A stretch of DNA of 54,200 nt, taken from positions 1 to 54,200 of the forward strand of contig CAJNDS010000888.1 in NCBI GenBank assembly GCA_905221605.1, in the 5' to 3' direction. The DNA comes from Symbiodinium natans. Its lineage: Eukaryota; Sar; Dinophyceae; Suessiales; Symbiodiniaceae. The notes beneath the pieces were generated by a model. That model was not told the origin of the DNA and searched no databases. It saw nothing but the letters and a program-made list of their open reading frames with translations. This document shows, piece by piece, positions 1 through 12,400 of this stretch. Each line of letters starts with the position of its first letter. Position 1 is the first letter of the stretch. Both the position numbers and the translations under genes were made by a program.

Positions 1-26
1 CCCCCCCCCCCCCCCCCCCCCCCCCC
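1..26. repeat. poly-C run at window edge
   Basis: Uninterrupted homopolymer of C. It may be a real homopolymer or an assembly edge; other long C or G runs occur at 1158-1179, 6296-6310, 13042-13059, 21246-21257 and 39358-39371, often inside or beside palindromic elements. Confidence 0.9.
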
Positions 27-378
27 GACAAAAAAAACAAAAAATGAAAAACAACCAGGCCACAATTCGCAGAACTCGTTCAGCGTGAAGCTACATGGAA
101 TAGACTGTATCAGAGACCCCACATTGCCAGGCAAATGAGCGTATCTTTGCTCAACCCCTCTCTGCAAGAAATCCTAAACCCTAAACCCTGTGAGGGTTAG
201 GGCTTGAGTTTTCGACACGTGGGAGCCGAATCTTGGACTGGCAGGTTGTTCTTAATAAGTTACCAAAGGCATGAAGCAGCAATGGGCACAAAAGCCTTCC
301 TTCGCTGAGGCTTAAACCCTAGACCCTAAACCCTAAATCCTAAGCCCTGTAAACCCGAAGTCCTGTACGTGAACGAAG
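27..378. other. no assignable gene; short telomere-type tracts
   Basis: Contains scattered CCCTAAA units (about 172-190 and 310-345) and non-repetitive stretches that might hold an upstream exon of the TTLL gene, but I could not fix one by motif and splice sites. Confidence 0.4.
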
Positions 379-464
379 GTTTGACATCACGCCGCAGACC
401 TTCCTGGTGCCCAGCCAATTCAAATTCTGGGTGGTGCGGCCCCCAGCAATGATGTACCACTGCG
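379..464 (+). CDS. TTLL exon: FDITPQTF ... WVVRPPA
   Basis: Acceptor AG at 377-378, donor GTTTAG at 465. The frame begins at 380 (TTT GAC) and reads the TTLL segment FDITPQTFLVPSQF, then WVVRPPAMMYHCG, equivalent to the family's W-I-V-K-P-P ATP-grasp segment. The usual spacer between these two parts is nearly absent. The donor is the first base pair of a (TTTAGGG)n tract. Confidence 0.65.
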
Positions 465-3400
465 GTTTAGGGTTCAGGGTTCAGGGTTCAGGGTTTAGGG
501 TTTAGGGTTTAGGGTTTAGGGTTTAGGGTTTAGGCTTGGATTCCCTCAACTTCTTAAGTTAGGTTACTGAGGAACCTACAAGGAAGGTTCACAGATGCGA
601 GACGCCAAACTCTGCTTTCCGACTTGAGACAATGCGGCCGTATAGGGTTTAGGGCTCGGGCTGTTAAGAGCTTTTCAGGGCTTAGGGTGGAGGAGCTATT
701 TACAGGAGAGTCCATCTTCGGTGTTTGTGCACCACTGGATCTATGAATTGTTATGCGAGACGGGCCACTGTGCTTGTCATGTAACACGATATTTCCCCGT
801 GGTGTCCCCGTATTACTCCCTTTAGAATTGGAAGTATACAAATGAGCACCTAAGTGCCCATTGTATCTGGACAGGCCCTCATCTTGGTAGCCCCGTGGCA
901 CCCTTTTTCCCCGTTTTACCCTAAAACCTAAAACTTGAGACCTAAACCCTAAACCCAGTAACCAACCAAAAAGAGGGTACCCTTGTCATACCATCGAACG
1001 TGCGTGGAAAAGTGGACTTCCAGAACCACCTGGCCCAGAAAAAGGAGCAATCCCCTCGCCCTAACAATCCCGAATATTAAACCCCCCTACCCCTAATATA
1101 TCCCCCCCCTCCCCCCATATAGTATTTACACTATAAGTAGTCTATGGGGGTAAGGGGTGGGGGGGGGGGGGGGGGGGGGAGTTTAATATTGGGGGAGGCG
1201 AGCATTTAGCGCTAAGAAACTTTTGGCGGGCGCAGCCCTAAACCCTCTAGGCCCTAAAGGGGTGAGCTCTCAAAATCACGGTCCTTTTTTTTTGGGGTGC
1301 CCTAAATAAGATTGGGCCGCCTTACAATAAGGACCCCAATTGGAACCATATGTTAGAGAAGCAACCAAACCCTAAACCCTAAACCTTAATAACCCTAAAC
1401 CCTAAACCCCTAAACCCTAAACCCTAAGCCCTAACCCCTCCACCTTGAAGAACCGGCCAGGCGGCGAGGGAAAGCGATCCAAAAGCACTGTGGCCGCTCG
1501 GAGAAGGCTTAGGCTTGAAGGGCCACTGGAAGGGTTTAGGGTTTAGGGTTTAGGGTTTAGGGTTTAGGGTTTAGTGGTTAGGGCGTAGGGCTGCCAACTT
1601 TTGCGCCACGGCTCCCGGCTTGAATCTGCTTGTTACTCTTACGAGAGTTGGTTCGCTTTATAGCATCTCGAAAAAACATTCAGGAACCATGAGTTGTTAC
1701 TACTGTTTCATGAATCCTTATAAAGAAACAAGAACACTTGGACAGCGTTCTGGTGCTGTTCATTACAACTATGAGAATTTCGTGTTAGTAAGCTACGGGA
1801 ATCCACACGTGAACGGCAAGGATCAAATACCTTAAACCCTAAGCCCTAAACCCTAAACCCTAAACCCTAAACCCTAAACCCTAAACCCTAAACCCTAAAC
1901 CCTAAACCCTAAACCCTAAACCCGAACCCCTACATGCCTTTGCCCTCGGAGTGTTCTCTCCTTTTTGTTCCCCGAGGATTTGGAAGCCATGCAACTCCAG
2001 CTGTGGCATTGAGCCCAGGGCAGGTGATGAAGTTGAGGGTTGTTCAGGGTTTAGGGTTTGGGGTTTAGGGCTTACAATGCAAGAACTTGCAAGGACGAGG
2101 GCTTGTAAGGCTCGTGCGTTTTGAGGGCTTCGGAGGGTGGTGCAAGATTCATCCCAGGTTTGCAAGCCGAGGGTTAGAGAAATTTACACTCAGGAACTCG
2201 GGTTTTGAGGCTTATTGTCTTGGTCGGATGCATTTGCTTTCTCGCACCATGGCCTCGTACTGAGCTGCTACCAAAGGATGTTTTACGAAAAGAAACCCTC
2301 CATTATCATTATTATTATCATTGTCGTTGTTATTATTATTGTTTTATTATTACTATGATTGCAGTATGGAATTGTTCTTTTTTATATTACTTTCTTGTCA
2401 CAATTCTTATAGTCTTATATTGTTCTTGCATTTCTACATGACTACTTTATATCAGTGTGTCAATATATCATTAATTAAAGGGTTATATTCATCGACTCGG
2501 CGATGCAATCCCCCAGACTCTAAGCCACGCCCTCCTGAAAGAAGTAGGGCCACCCAGGTCGCGGGATCAAGTTGCTCCCAAGAAGCCTCTCCGCCAAGGC
2601 CCGCAAGAGTCACGCAAGGAAGCCCTGAGCCCCAAAATAACTCCAAGCCGCCAGACACGTGCCTCAGAATACTAGGACCCAGAGCAGGCCCTGTACTCCC
2701 TTTTTTACAGTGGTTTTTGCTTCCCTTTTCAGCCCCTTCAGACCAAAGAAAGGGCACCCTTTCTGTTCCTAAGGTACTTCTGGGCCTAGAATTACGAGGG
2801 CGCTGTAGAGGGCTACATGCCAGGCCAACTCACTAGCAAAGCCGGCTTGCGAGTTGTCGTAACCCTAGGACTCCCATCGTTCTTAAACCCGGACAAGGGT
2901 CAGGTTCTCTTTGTGATGCATCTCTTGCGATTTCTAAACGCATTGCCCTTTCTGTCCGAAAAGTTGCTTGGGCACCTAAACCCTCGGGACTTCTAGAGCC
3001 CTGGAGCCCTATGTAGCCCCGGAACGGGTTGAAAGTTTCAAAGCCCTGAGCCACTAAACCTGGATCCCTAGTCCCCCTGAACCGCCTGAGTTTTGGGGTT
3101 AACTGAACACCTAAACCCCTAAACCCCTAAACCCTAAACCCTAAACCCCAAACCCCAAACCCCTAAACCCTAAGCCCTTAAACCTTAAGCCTCTTGGGCT
3201 GAGGGTTGCGGGGCATGCTCCTAAGCACGTTAGCCAGGTCCAAGCCCGTCTTGAAAACAAGAACGGCGTGATTCAGCGGTATGTCGCATGGGCCCCGGAA
3301 GTTCGTTTTTGGAGTTGAAGAGTTGGGATGTTCCCCCTTATACTAACAGTCCTTAACAGGGATTATAATAGGGGGTACTATAATCTCATTAAGGACTGTT

Positions 3401-6400
3401 AGGAAAAAAGGGTGAACATCCCAATTAATAAGTTTGAAGGGGCTGGGGTGTGAGATGTCGTTTTTATCTAGCAAGCATTTTGGCTTTCATGCTTCTCTGC
3501 GGAGGGGGGCAGGGGAAGCCTTAACCCTCGGAGTCCTGAACGTTTAAAGGCCTAAACCCTACACCCCAAACCATCCTAGACCTACACTTGAAACCCAGGA
3601 GCGGCCTCTCCTGCTGAATGGCTACAAGTTCGACCTTCGACTCTACGTCGTGGTCACCTCGCCGCTCAGTGACAGCTGAAGTTTGGGTGTGTTGCATGGG
3701 GCTACGGGCATGGCGTCCGAAACCCCAAACGCTAAACCCTAAACCCCTAATCCCTAAACCCTGAAGCTGAAAAGGGCGAGTCCAGTTCAACGCCATGCGC
3801 CTCCAACAAGGAAAACACCCTCAGACCTACTTGGGGTTCATGGGTACTTGAAACCCCAATAATATGCTTAGGTTTTAAAAATTTTAGGGTTTAGAACCTA
3901 TTTAGGGGACTTCGGGGACTTAGGACCTTAAAAGTACAGTTATAGTTGGGGTCATAAGCGCCCTGAACCTCCCAACAAGGGGCCTGCGGATCAACCTTGC
4001 TTGGATAGCACCTGGGTGTTGGCGAAGTGGCTGTCACCAATGTTCTGTCAGCATCAACATTTTTGAATTTTTAGGGTTTAGGGATATGGTGTTCAGGTCT
4101 GTAGGGCTTGGGGGTGGTAGCTGTCCGCCCAGGTTTGACCCCCTAAACCCTAAACCCTAAACCCTAAACAACAAACACTAAACCCAAACCCCAGGTTTGA
4201 CCCGCTCAAAGTCTACCTCTTCCAAGAGGGCTTGGTGCGGCTCGCCACCGAGCGGTACACGCTGAGCTCCAAGACGCCAAAGCCTGAGACCGGGTTTGTT
4301 AGGGGAGTTTTAGGGGGGAGTAGGGGAGTTTAGGGGGCTTAGGGGGCTTAAGGGCTTAGGAGGTTTAGGGGGTTTAGGGGTGTCAGGCGGGAGAGGGGCT
4401 CTAGGGGGGTGAGGTTCTGAAGTTGGCTTGCGCTTCGAACCGATGTCGCCGCCGAAGCTGTAAACTAACAAGGGGGAGGGCCTCCGGCTAACTTGTCGTG
4501 CTTCCCTTATTTTGGGGTTTAGGTTTTTAGACCCTAATCCCTCAACCTTTGTCATAGTGGGGCAACGTTTTTTTGGGTACTTAAACTCAATAAGAATAAA
4601 GTTTTTCAATTTTATATTGCTATCCCAACCATGAACCAGTAACCCTTCAACCTAAACCCTAAACCCTCCCCCCCAGGCTCCGACGTCGCACAATGCACCT
4701 CACCAACTATGCTGTCACGAGCTTAGTACATGGTTTAGGGTTTGGGGTTTGTGGGGTTTAGGGTTTGTGGGGTTTAGGGTTTAGGGTTTAGGGCTGGGTT
4801 TGACGAGCGCGTGCGTTCCTTGTCCTCCCGGGCGGATCTTCACTCCGCGCAAGCTCCAGACTGAAGATGCTTGTCAGTGAAGGTCAACAAGCAGTCCACA
4901 GCATACGTCCAGAACCGTGACAGCCATGCTCCTTGCCTGCATGATGCCTGCAAACATCATAAACCCTAAATAAACCCTCTCTTGTGCAGAATTCGGTGAT
5001 TACTACTCACCACCGGAACCGCTCAACACTCAACCCCGACAGCTCAACTTCCCGGAACCCTGAATTGAGGCCTCATGCGGAAATAGTTTCAAGGACCTTT
5101 CAGGAGTAGGGGTTTAGGGTTTAAAAATTTAGGGTTTGTTCATCTAAACCGGGCAGAGTTCCCCTAAAACAGTCGCAGACGATAGCCGCATGGGCTGAAG
5201 TAGTGGCTCCTCGCCCTCCAGTGCGCATCTGAGGATTGTATGACCCTGGAAACCGTTCTGACATAAACTCTGAGAAGTCAATTCTCTCTCGACCCTTACA
5301 TGTAAGCTATTTAAACATCCGTTCAAGAACTCGCATAGTAAGCCGAAGGCACTTCCGAAGGGGATGAGTCCCATGGTTGTGACAGTCGCGGTGCAGTAGT
5401 GCTTTTGGGGCGAAAAACAGACTCTGGTCTTAAGCTTGAGGCTTAGTTGCTGAGTGAGTACACTTCACACTTTTTGGGATACTATGATCTCTACAAAACT
5501 AAAGGTGTACACTTTCTTGGGGGGCTTGTGAACTCAGCAACCAAGAAGGGTTTAGGGTCTCAAAGGCCCCGTAGGGTTCGGGCTGCTGAAGCCCTAATCC
5601 CTCAGCAGAAGATCGAAGCTGGGACTTCAGCTTGCCCCCCCCAATCCCTCGAGTGTAGGGTTGGGGGCTTCGGGTTTAGGGCTTAGGGCTTAGGGTTTAG
5701 GGTTTGGGGTTTGGGGTTTAGGGTTTAGGGTTTGGGGTTTAGGGTTTAGGGTTTAGGGTTTCGCCCGTAGTCCTGCGGCGTGCTTGCCCTCGCTTCGGGA
5801 AGACGGAGCGACAAGCCTAGGAAGCCCAGGTGCCCCCGGTTTAGGGGTTTAGGGTTTAGGGTTTAGGGTTTAGGGTACGTACCCCCACCACTTGGTAGTG
5901 TGGGGTTGGGCCCACCATTGGGGTCCTCTTGATCAGGAATCCCGCCCCAAACTCAACTCCCAAACCAAAGACTCGACAAGCCCTGAAGCACAGAGCCAAA
6001 CATGAAGTGAGGCGTAAACCCTAAACCCTAAACCCAGGTGGCCTCTGCATTCGGCAGCGAGCTTCGCCAGGGCCAACACTCGCCAACAGTTGACCTGGAG
6101 GAGGCGGCTTGTCATAATATGTATGCATGTATGTATGTATGTATATACATACTATATACATAATGTATACAGAATATATACATAAATATATACATCGTAT
6201 ATAGTTACTACAATAATAAGTATTCTTATATTTTTCGTATTTTTATTATATGTATAAGTTTCTGTACATATACATATGTATACATGGCACCCTGCCCCCC
6301 CCCCCCCCCCATGTTGCCGATGTGTGCCAAGTACCGGCGCCGGCTCCTGACCCAGCTCATATCTGAGATGAAGTGCGCGATGGGATTCCCTGACACCTTA

Positions 6401-9400
6401 TGTTACAACCGGCTCAGTGGGCTTGGGCGGTTTGGGGTATTCGCATAGGGTTTCGAGACTCTGACGCTAAGCCCAGCAGAATGTTAGGGCTTCTGGGTTC
6501 GGGCGTTGTAGAGTGTAAGAGTCCAAGCTGGCCCGGCTTCAGCCGCCGAGTACCGCCTGGGCATGAAGGAGCATGAGCTGTTTCGGGCCATGTCGGCCGA
6601 TGCTCTAGAAGCCTGCATGGATGTGCCTTGCGAGTTTCCAGTCGTGTCACATGACAGGGCATCGGGAGCCGAAGCAGCTTCAGTCGAATGCAGCGTGATC
6701 GGGAGTGCGCGGGGTGAGGAAGATCAAGATCCACTCATGGAGGCGTGCATCCAGCTGATGTCCCAGATGCAGGCCACACGTCCTGAACTCCTGCGCGGGA
6801 TCAGGGTGTTCCGAGTCGTTCAAAGTGCCCCACGCCACTATATGCGAGGACGTCTCAATCATCTCTATGCGTTCAGCGAGGCAACACATGAGCTTGATGA
6901 GTTTTGGTCCCACAGCTGGCAGGCAGGGATGTGGAGCAAATACGCAAGCATTCTCTTCCTGAACAATGGCTTGGCGGCATTCGTAGTGGGCACACTTTGC
7001 GCCATTCTTCCCTTTTGCCTGCGTGCATCTGGCTTACTTTCCTTTGGGAACTTGTGCGTGCCTTGCGGGACCCTGGGCTACTACTTGACGTTGCTGCTGT
7101 GGCCGCAGAGGAAGGTGGTTTTCCTGGATGCTGCTTGCATACACCAGGCCGATGAGGCGCTCAAAGCAGAGGGCCTCCTTAACATGGGAGCGATTCTGAA
7201 GCGCTCGAAGTCTCTTTGTCATAGTTGGGTACGATTTTACATGTTTAAGGGTACTTAAACTCAATAAGGAATATAGATTAAAAAGTTTTGATGTTATCCC
7301 AACCATGAACTAGGTCTCTGGTGGTGCTTTGGGATCAGACGTACGTGTCGAGACTGTAGCTGGGTCTGTTTACACAAGTTGTTCGACCGCTTTCGTTTGT
7401 TGATGTAAAAACCTACAGGTCAAAGAAACCCTTTTTGAAAGTCAAGATTCCACGACCAGACTGAAGGTGGTGTATGTTCGAGATGGCTGCTTTCCTGAAG
7501 AGCCGCCAGCCCGTTGAGAACGAGCGGCAGCACAGTCTGGAAATTTGCCCTGTTTTTGTCTGCCCGGCCCTCCTGATCGGCAATTTGGGCGCCAGCGTCA
7601 CGGTGATGGTTTTCAAGTCGTCGCTCGTGCCACCGGTGCCATGGGGTTTCTTGGTAGCCCAGTGGTACCCTTTTCCCTTTTTTTGGTTCAAGGTTCCCTT
7701 GTAAGGTAACTATCCCAAAAACAAGGGTGCCCTTATTGTAATATTGTTTCTGGGCTACCAAGGTTTGGCGCTCATCGGCTGTCTTGCATTCCCAAGCATG
7801 ACACTGCTGGCATACGTAATTCTCATGCACTCTCGCAGCATCGACGCCATGCAAGCCCAAGTCCGCACCTTCGCCATCGAGGCTTCTTCTAGCACCTGCT
7901 GCGAGAAAGGGCATACAGATCCCCGGGGTTTGCCACTTCTGTGCGATCGAAACATCATTCTTCGCTGTATCACCACATGGTTCGGGTCGACCGAGAACTT
8001 CGAGTCCACCGTGCGCACCACGCTCCTGACGGTACCTCTGGCATTGAAAGGGTTTCGCCAGTTAGGGGACCCCTTAAGAATGCAACCCCACCTGAAGACT
8101 TTTTGCCATGAAGTTCCCTGACCCCGGCCTGATTCCCCCCACCCCAATTCCGCTGAAAAGCGCCCTAAAACCCTGAAACCCAAACCCTAACACAATAAAG
8201 CCCTAAAACTCTTAACCCTGTTACAATCAAAGCCCTAACACCCTGAGACCTTAAACCTTCCTGGCAGAAGAGGGTGTTGAAAAACCTAATCTCACCAACA
8301 GAAGAGGGTTTTTCGAAACCCTCCTAAAGCCTAAACCCCAAAACCCTAAAACTCTTAAACCCTAAACCCTAAACCCCAAAACCCTTAAACCTTAAACCTT
8401 CCCGACAGGGAAGAAAATTCTCACGAGTCCTGGGGGCTTTGGGCTGCCATGTGGGGCTTCGGGCCTGAAAGGCTACCCTTGGGGGTTTAGGGTTTAGGGT
8501 TTAGGGTTTAGGGTTTAGGGTTTAGGGTTTAGGGTTTAGGGTTTAGGGCTCCCTGTTGAAATCCTTTGCTTCTGGGCTGGCTTTTTTGGGGCTTCAACTC
8601 TGTGTGGCCAGGGCTTCTGAGATCCTGGTACAAGGGTTCTTTCCTTGTGTTGGGGTAATTAGGGTTTAGGGTTGAATTAGGGCCAATTAGGGCCCCCATT
8701 TTCCGAGGCCTACTATTTTTTTTTGGGGGGGGATGCAATCTATCGCGGCTGTACGGCTGTTTACCTACAAGATCTTCGGGTACGACTGCCCTCACAAGGT
8801 ACTGGTTCACCAGCTGTCGAATTGCGTCTTCTCGTATTGGCGCATTGTGCTGGCGACCTGCCCAATTGCTTGGTTTTTCATGGACTGGTGTGCAGAGTGG
8901 CCCTACGACGCACCCAAATTTCTGTGCAAAGCTGGGGCCTACTGGCTGTTTCTTCTGCCAAGCTCATCTTTGATCATGCTCCGGCTGACTTATATGACAC
9001 GCCGCCTTTGTGAGGGCTTCTTGGCGCTTCTGGTGCTCTCCATGTGTCTGGTCTTATGCTGGGTGCCCGTTTTCGGTTCCTTCATGGTGCTGAGTGAGCG
9101 CATTCTTCCCGCACTTTTGGGGGACGAACTCTCACCCTTACTGCTGTCATTCGTGATGGGCATTCTCAACCTCTTTTTATGGCGGTGCTTGCCCGTAGTG
9201 CGGTCGTCCCATGTGCCTTCGACCGGTGGCATGGAAAGCGCGGCCACCGCCGGACAGTGCAAAAGCCGGGGAATGGTTCATATCTTCACCGTCGGAATGG
9301 GGTACGTACATGCACCCTTTTTGAAGTAGGGATTTCTAGAAGGTACCAGATTTTCCGAATTCCCTACTAAGAACCAGTAAGTGAGGGGGCAGCTAGCTCG

Positions 9401-12400
9401 TCTGAGCGGGCTGTTTGTAGTTTCAAGCGTGGGGTTCAGAGCCTACCCTAAACTCTACAGCCTAAACCCTAGTCAAGGTACACCTACTTCAATCTAAGGG
9501 TAGTTGCATGGTCCCTTAACGTGGTCCCTTACCTCCTTTAAAGGTTTCTGTTGTTTGAGCCCTTAGGTTCTAGAGGGTATATAAGGGGCATATAAAGGGT
9601 ATACAAGGGGCATATAAAGGGATCCCGTTGAACGGCCCATATTCATTGACCATGTCACTACCTGCTTAGAGGTTCATGGGGTTTCCAACTATCGTTATCA
9701 TGCTTACAAAGCATTACTTTTGAGGATGAACCCTAACCCCCAATTACCACACCTTCCTTTAGAACCTTCAGGGTTTAGGGTTTAGGGTTTAGTACCCATG
9801 AACCGTAACCCTGAATAAGCCATACATAAAACAGTGAATGTCTGGTCATGGGCTAATGAGCTTGGCATACCCAACGTCCCATAAACCCCCAGAGATGGAT
9901 AAACCCTAAACCCTAAGCCCTTAACCCTAAACCCTATAAACCCTATAAACCCGATAAACCCGATAAACCCTAAACCAGGAGCCGGATGGCGAGGATGACG
10001 CTGCCACCTTCGATGGCACTGATGACGCCGACCTGACACTTCTATATCCCCCTTGGGAATTATTTTTTGTTTTTGTTTATATAAAGCCCAAGGGGGCATT
10101 AAAAACATTATTTTTGTTAAGGCCTAAGGGGAGTATGGACTTGGGTGCCACGAAGGGACCACCCCTAAAGGAGGATTGAGGGGTTGAGGGGTTTAGGGGT
10201 TGAGGGTTTAGGGGTTGAGGGTTTAGGGGTTTAGGGTTTAGGGGTTTAGGGTTTAGGGGTTTAGGGGTTTTTAGGGTTTTTAGGGGGTTTTCGGGGGTGT
10301 TTATGGGGCTTAGGGGTTTTTAGGGATTTTAGGGTTTAGGTTTAGGGTTTAGGGTTTAGGGTTTGGGGTTTAGGGTTTAGGGTTTAGGTTGGCCATGTTC
10401 CCAATAGCCTGAAACCCTTACAACTCTTAGCCTGAAGTCTGACTGAGGATACAGGAACCCCAGACCCCTGGGAGGATCCAAAAAGTGGATCCCCTTAAGG
10501 GTCCCGAAGAATGACCCCATAGTGGTATTGGGTACTCCCTAAACCCTAAACCCTAAACCCTAAACCCTAAACCCTAAACCCTAAACCCTAAACCCTAAAC
10601 CCTAAACCCATACTATTTGGGGGCTCCTACTTTCGGGATTGAGGGGTGTGGGGCCCCATTCGAGGTGTGCGGCATGGTGCGGGGTGTTCAGTGCCTCTAG
10701 GGCTTAGCGCCTACTTCGGGGAATACCTGAAAGAGGACCCTTGCCCTAGACAAGTGTTCCCAGACACAACCCCCAATGTCGAAAGACACACCCTAAACCC
10801 TAAACCCTAAACCCTAAACCCTAAACCCTAAACCCTAAACCCTAAACCCTAAACCCTAAACCCTAAACCCTAAACCCTAAACCCTAAACCCTAAACCCTA
10901 AACCCTGAACCCTAAACCCTGAACCCTGAACCCTGAACCCTGAACCCTTAACCCTTAACCCTTAACCCTTAACCCTTAACCCTAAACCCTAAACCCTAAA
11001 CCTTAAACCTTAAACCCTAAACCGAAATCTCAGGACGGACATGCTCAATGACAGCGAAGCTGAGACTGATGAGGCGGTCGACGAGACTCCCGAGGCACTT
11101 GATGATGCACCGAGCCCGAAACGCACCCGCAGTTGTAGGGTTTAGGGTTTAGGGTTTAGGGTTTAGGGGGGAACCAGTAGGCCCTCATTCCCTTCTTGGT
11201 GGGCTTGGGTTCCCTTATGAAGCCCGTTTAAACAAAAAAGCGCACCCTTTTTACCCTTGCTTACTCTTGGCCCTAAGTTAGGGCTTCGGTTTAAAGGGTT
11301 TGGGGAGTGGGTTTTGTGGCTTCGAGGGCTTAAGGTTTGTGATGTTGTGTGTGTTTTAAAGGTTTGGGGAGTAGGTTTCAAAGAGCATAAGGTTTGTGAG
11401 TTATGTGGATTCAGGGTCTGGGGAAGAGGTTTTGTGGTTTACAGGGTTTAGGGTTTGTTAAAGGGTTAGGGTTTGTGGCGAGGGTTTAGGATCTAGGGTT
11501 TAGCGTTATGGCCCGGTCCTTCTCCAGGACGTTTCGTAGTACTAGCCAGATTCCCTTCTTGCGGTGAGACTATTAGGCCGTCCGCCAAAAAGGCTTACAA
11601 AGCCTAAAACCTAAACCCTACGTAATCTAGGACCCAGAGTAGGCCCTTACTCCCCTTTTTAAAGGGTTCAGCTTCCCTTACAAGCCCCTTTAAGCCGAAC
11701 AGGGCACCCTTTTCTTCCTAGCTTACTCTTGGGTCGAGTAGCGTACGTTAAGCCCGGAACCGTAAACCCAACGTCGTGTACGTACGTTGCATGAAGTTAA
11801 TCGGTATTGAGTGGACTCTCGGGGTACAGACCGTAACTCGGTGGACTGCAGGTTCAAAAGGTGTACAGGGTTTAGGGCTTGCAGGGTTTATGATAGCTTG
11901 TGGTGTTTTTCGGGTTCAGGGCCTGTGGGCTTATGTGCTTAAGGCTGAGGGGTTTACGGGCTCAGGGGATCATAACTGGTAGTCCTGAACCGTAAAGCGT
12001 GGCCCCAAATCCTGAATCCTGAACCCTAAACCCTAAAGCCCTCCCTAAACCCTCCCCAGCCGTGACCAACCCCCTGGCGCGAGGCTGAGCCAGCCACAGG
12101 CTCGTCCGCCTTGCATTTTCGGGTGGACTGCTCGTGACCGTTGCGAGTACATGCTGGGGAGGATTTGTTGCGGGGGTTATTATGATTATCTTTTTTTGGG
12201 GGGGAGGGGGGGGGGGGGGGTTGCGAAAAAGCCTTGGCTTCGTCTTCCCACGTTAGAGCTGGGAGGAAGAAAGCTGAGCGTGCAGCAGGTTCAGAGAAGC
12301 CCTCCGCCGACGGAAGATCGGCATCCAAGTGGTCCTTGAAGGACAGGGGTCTGGGGCCTGAGGGGCTGACCTTGGGATGTTCCCCCATATTCTAACAGTC

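Larger units (their letters stand above)
4919..9978 (+). other. large TTLL intron hosting a nested gene
   Basis: The exons on both sides belong to the same TTLL reading frame, so everything between, including the membrane TIR-like gene at 6563-9329, must lie in an intron, unless the locus is rearranged or misassembled. It also holds G-rich telomere-type tracts (5683-5760, 5840-5875, 8479-8549) and an AT microsatellite (6116-6290). Confidence 0.6.

Noticed and set aside
10791-11022. True chromosome end (telomere)
   Set aside because: The array is interstitial, only about 230 bp, with coding exons of one gene on both sides.
12057-12175. Exon-like frame reading RDQPPGARLSQPQARPP and on
   Set aside because: Lies within the TTLL intron 11135-12288 and does not match TTLL phase; the neighbours join without it.
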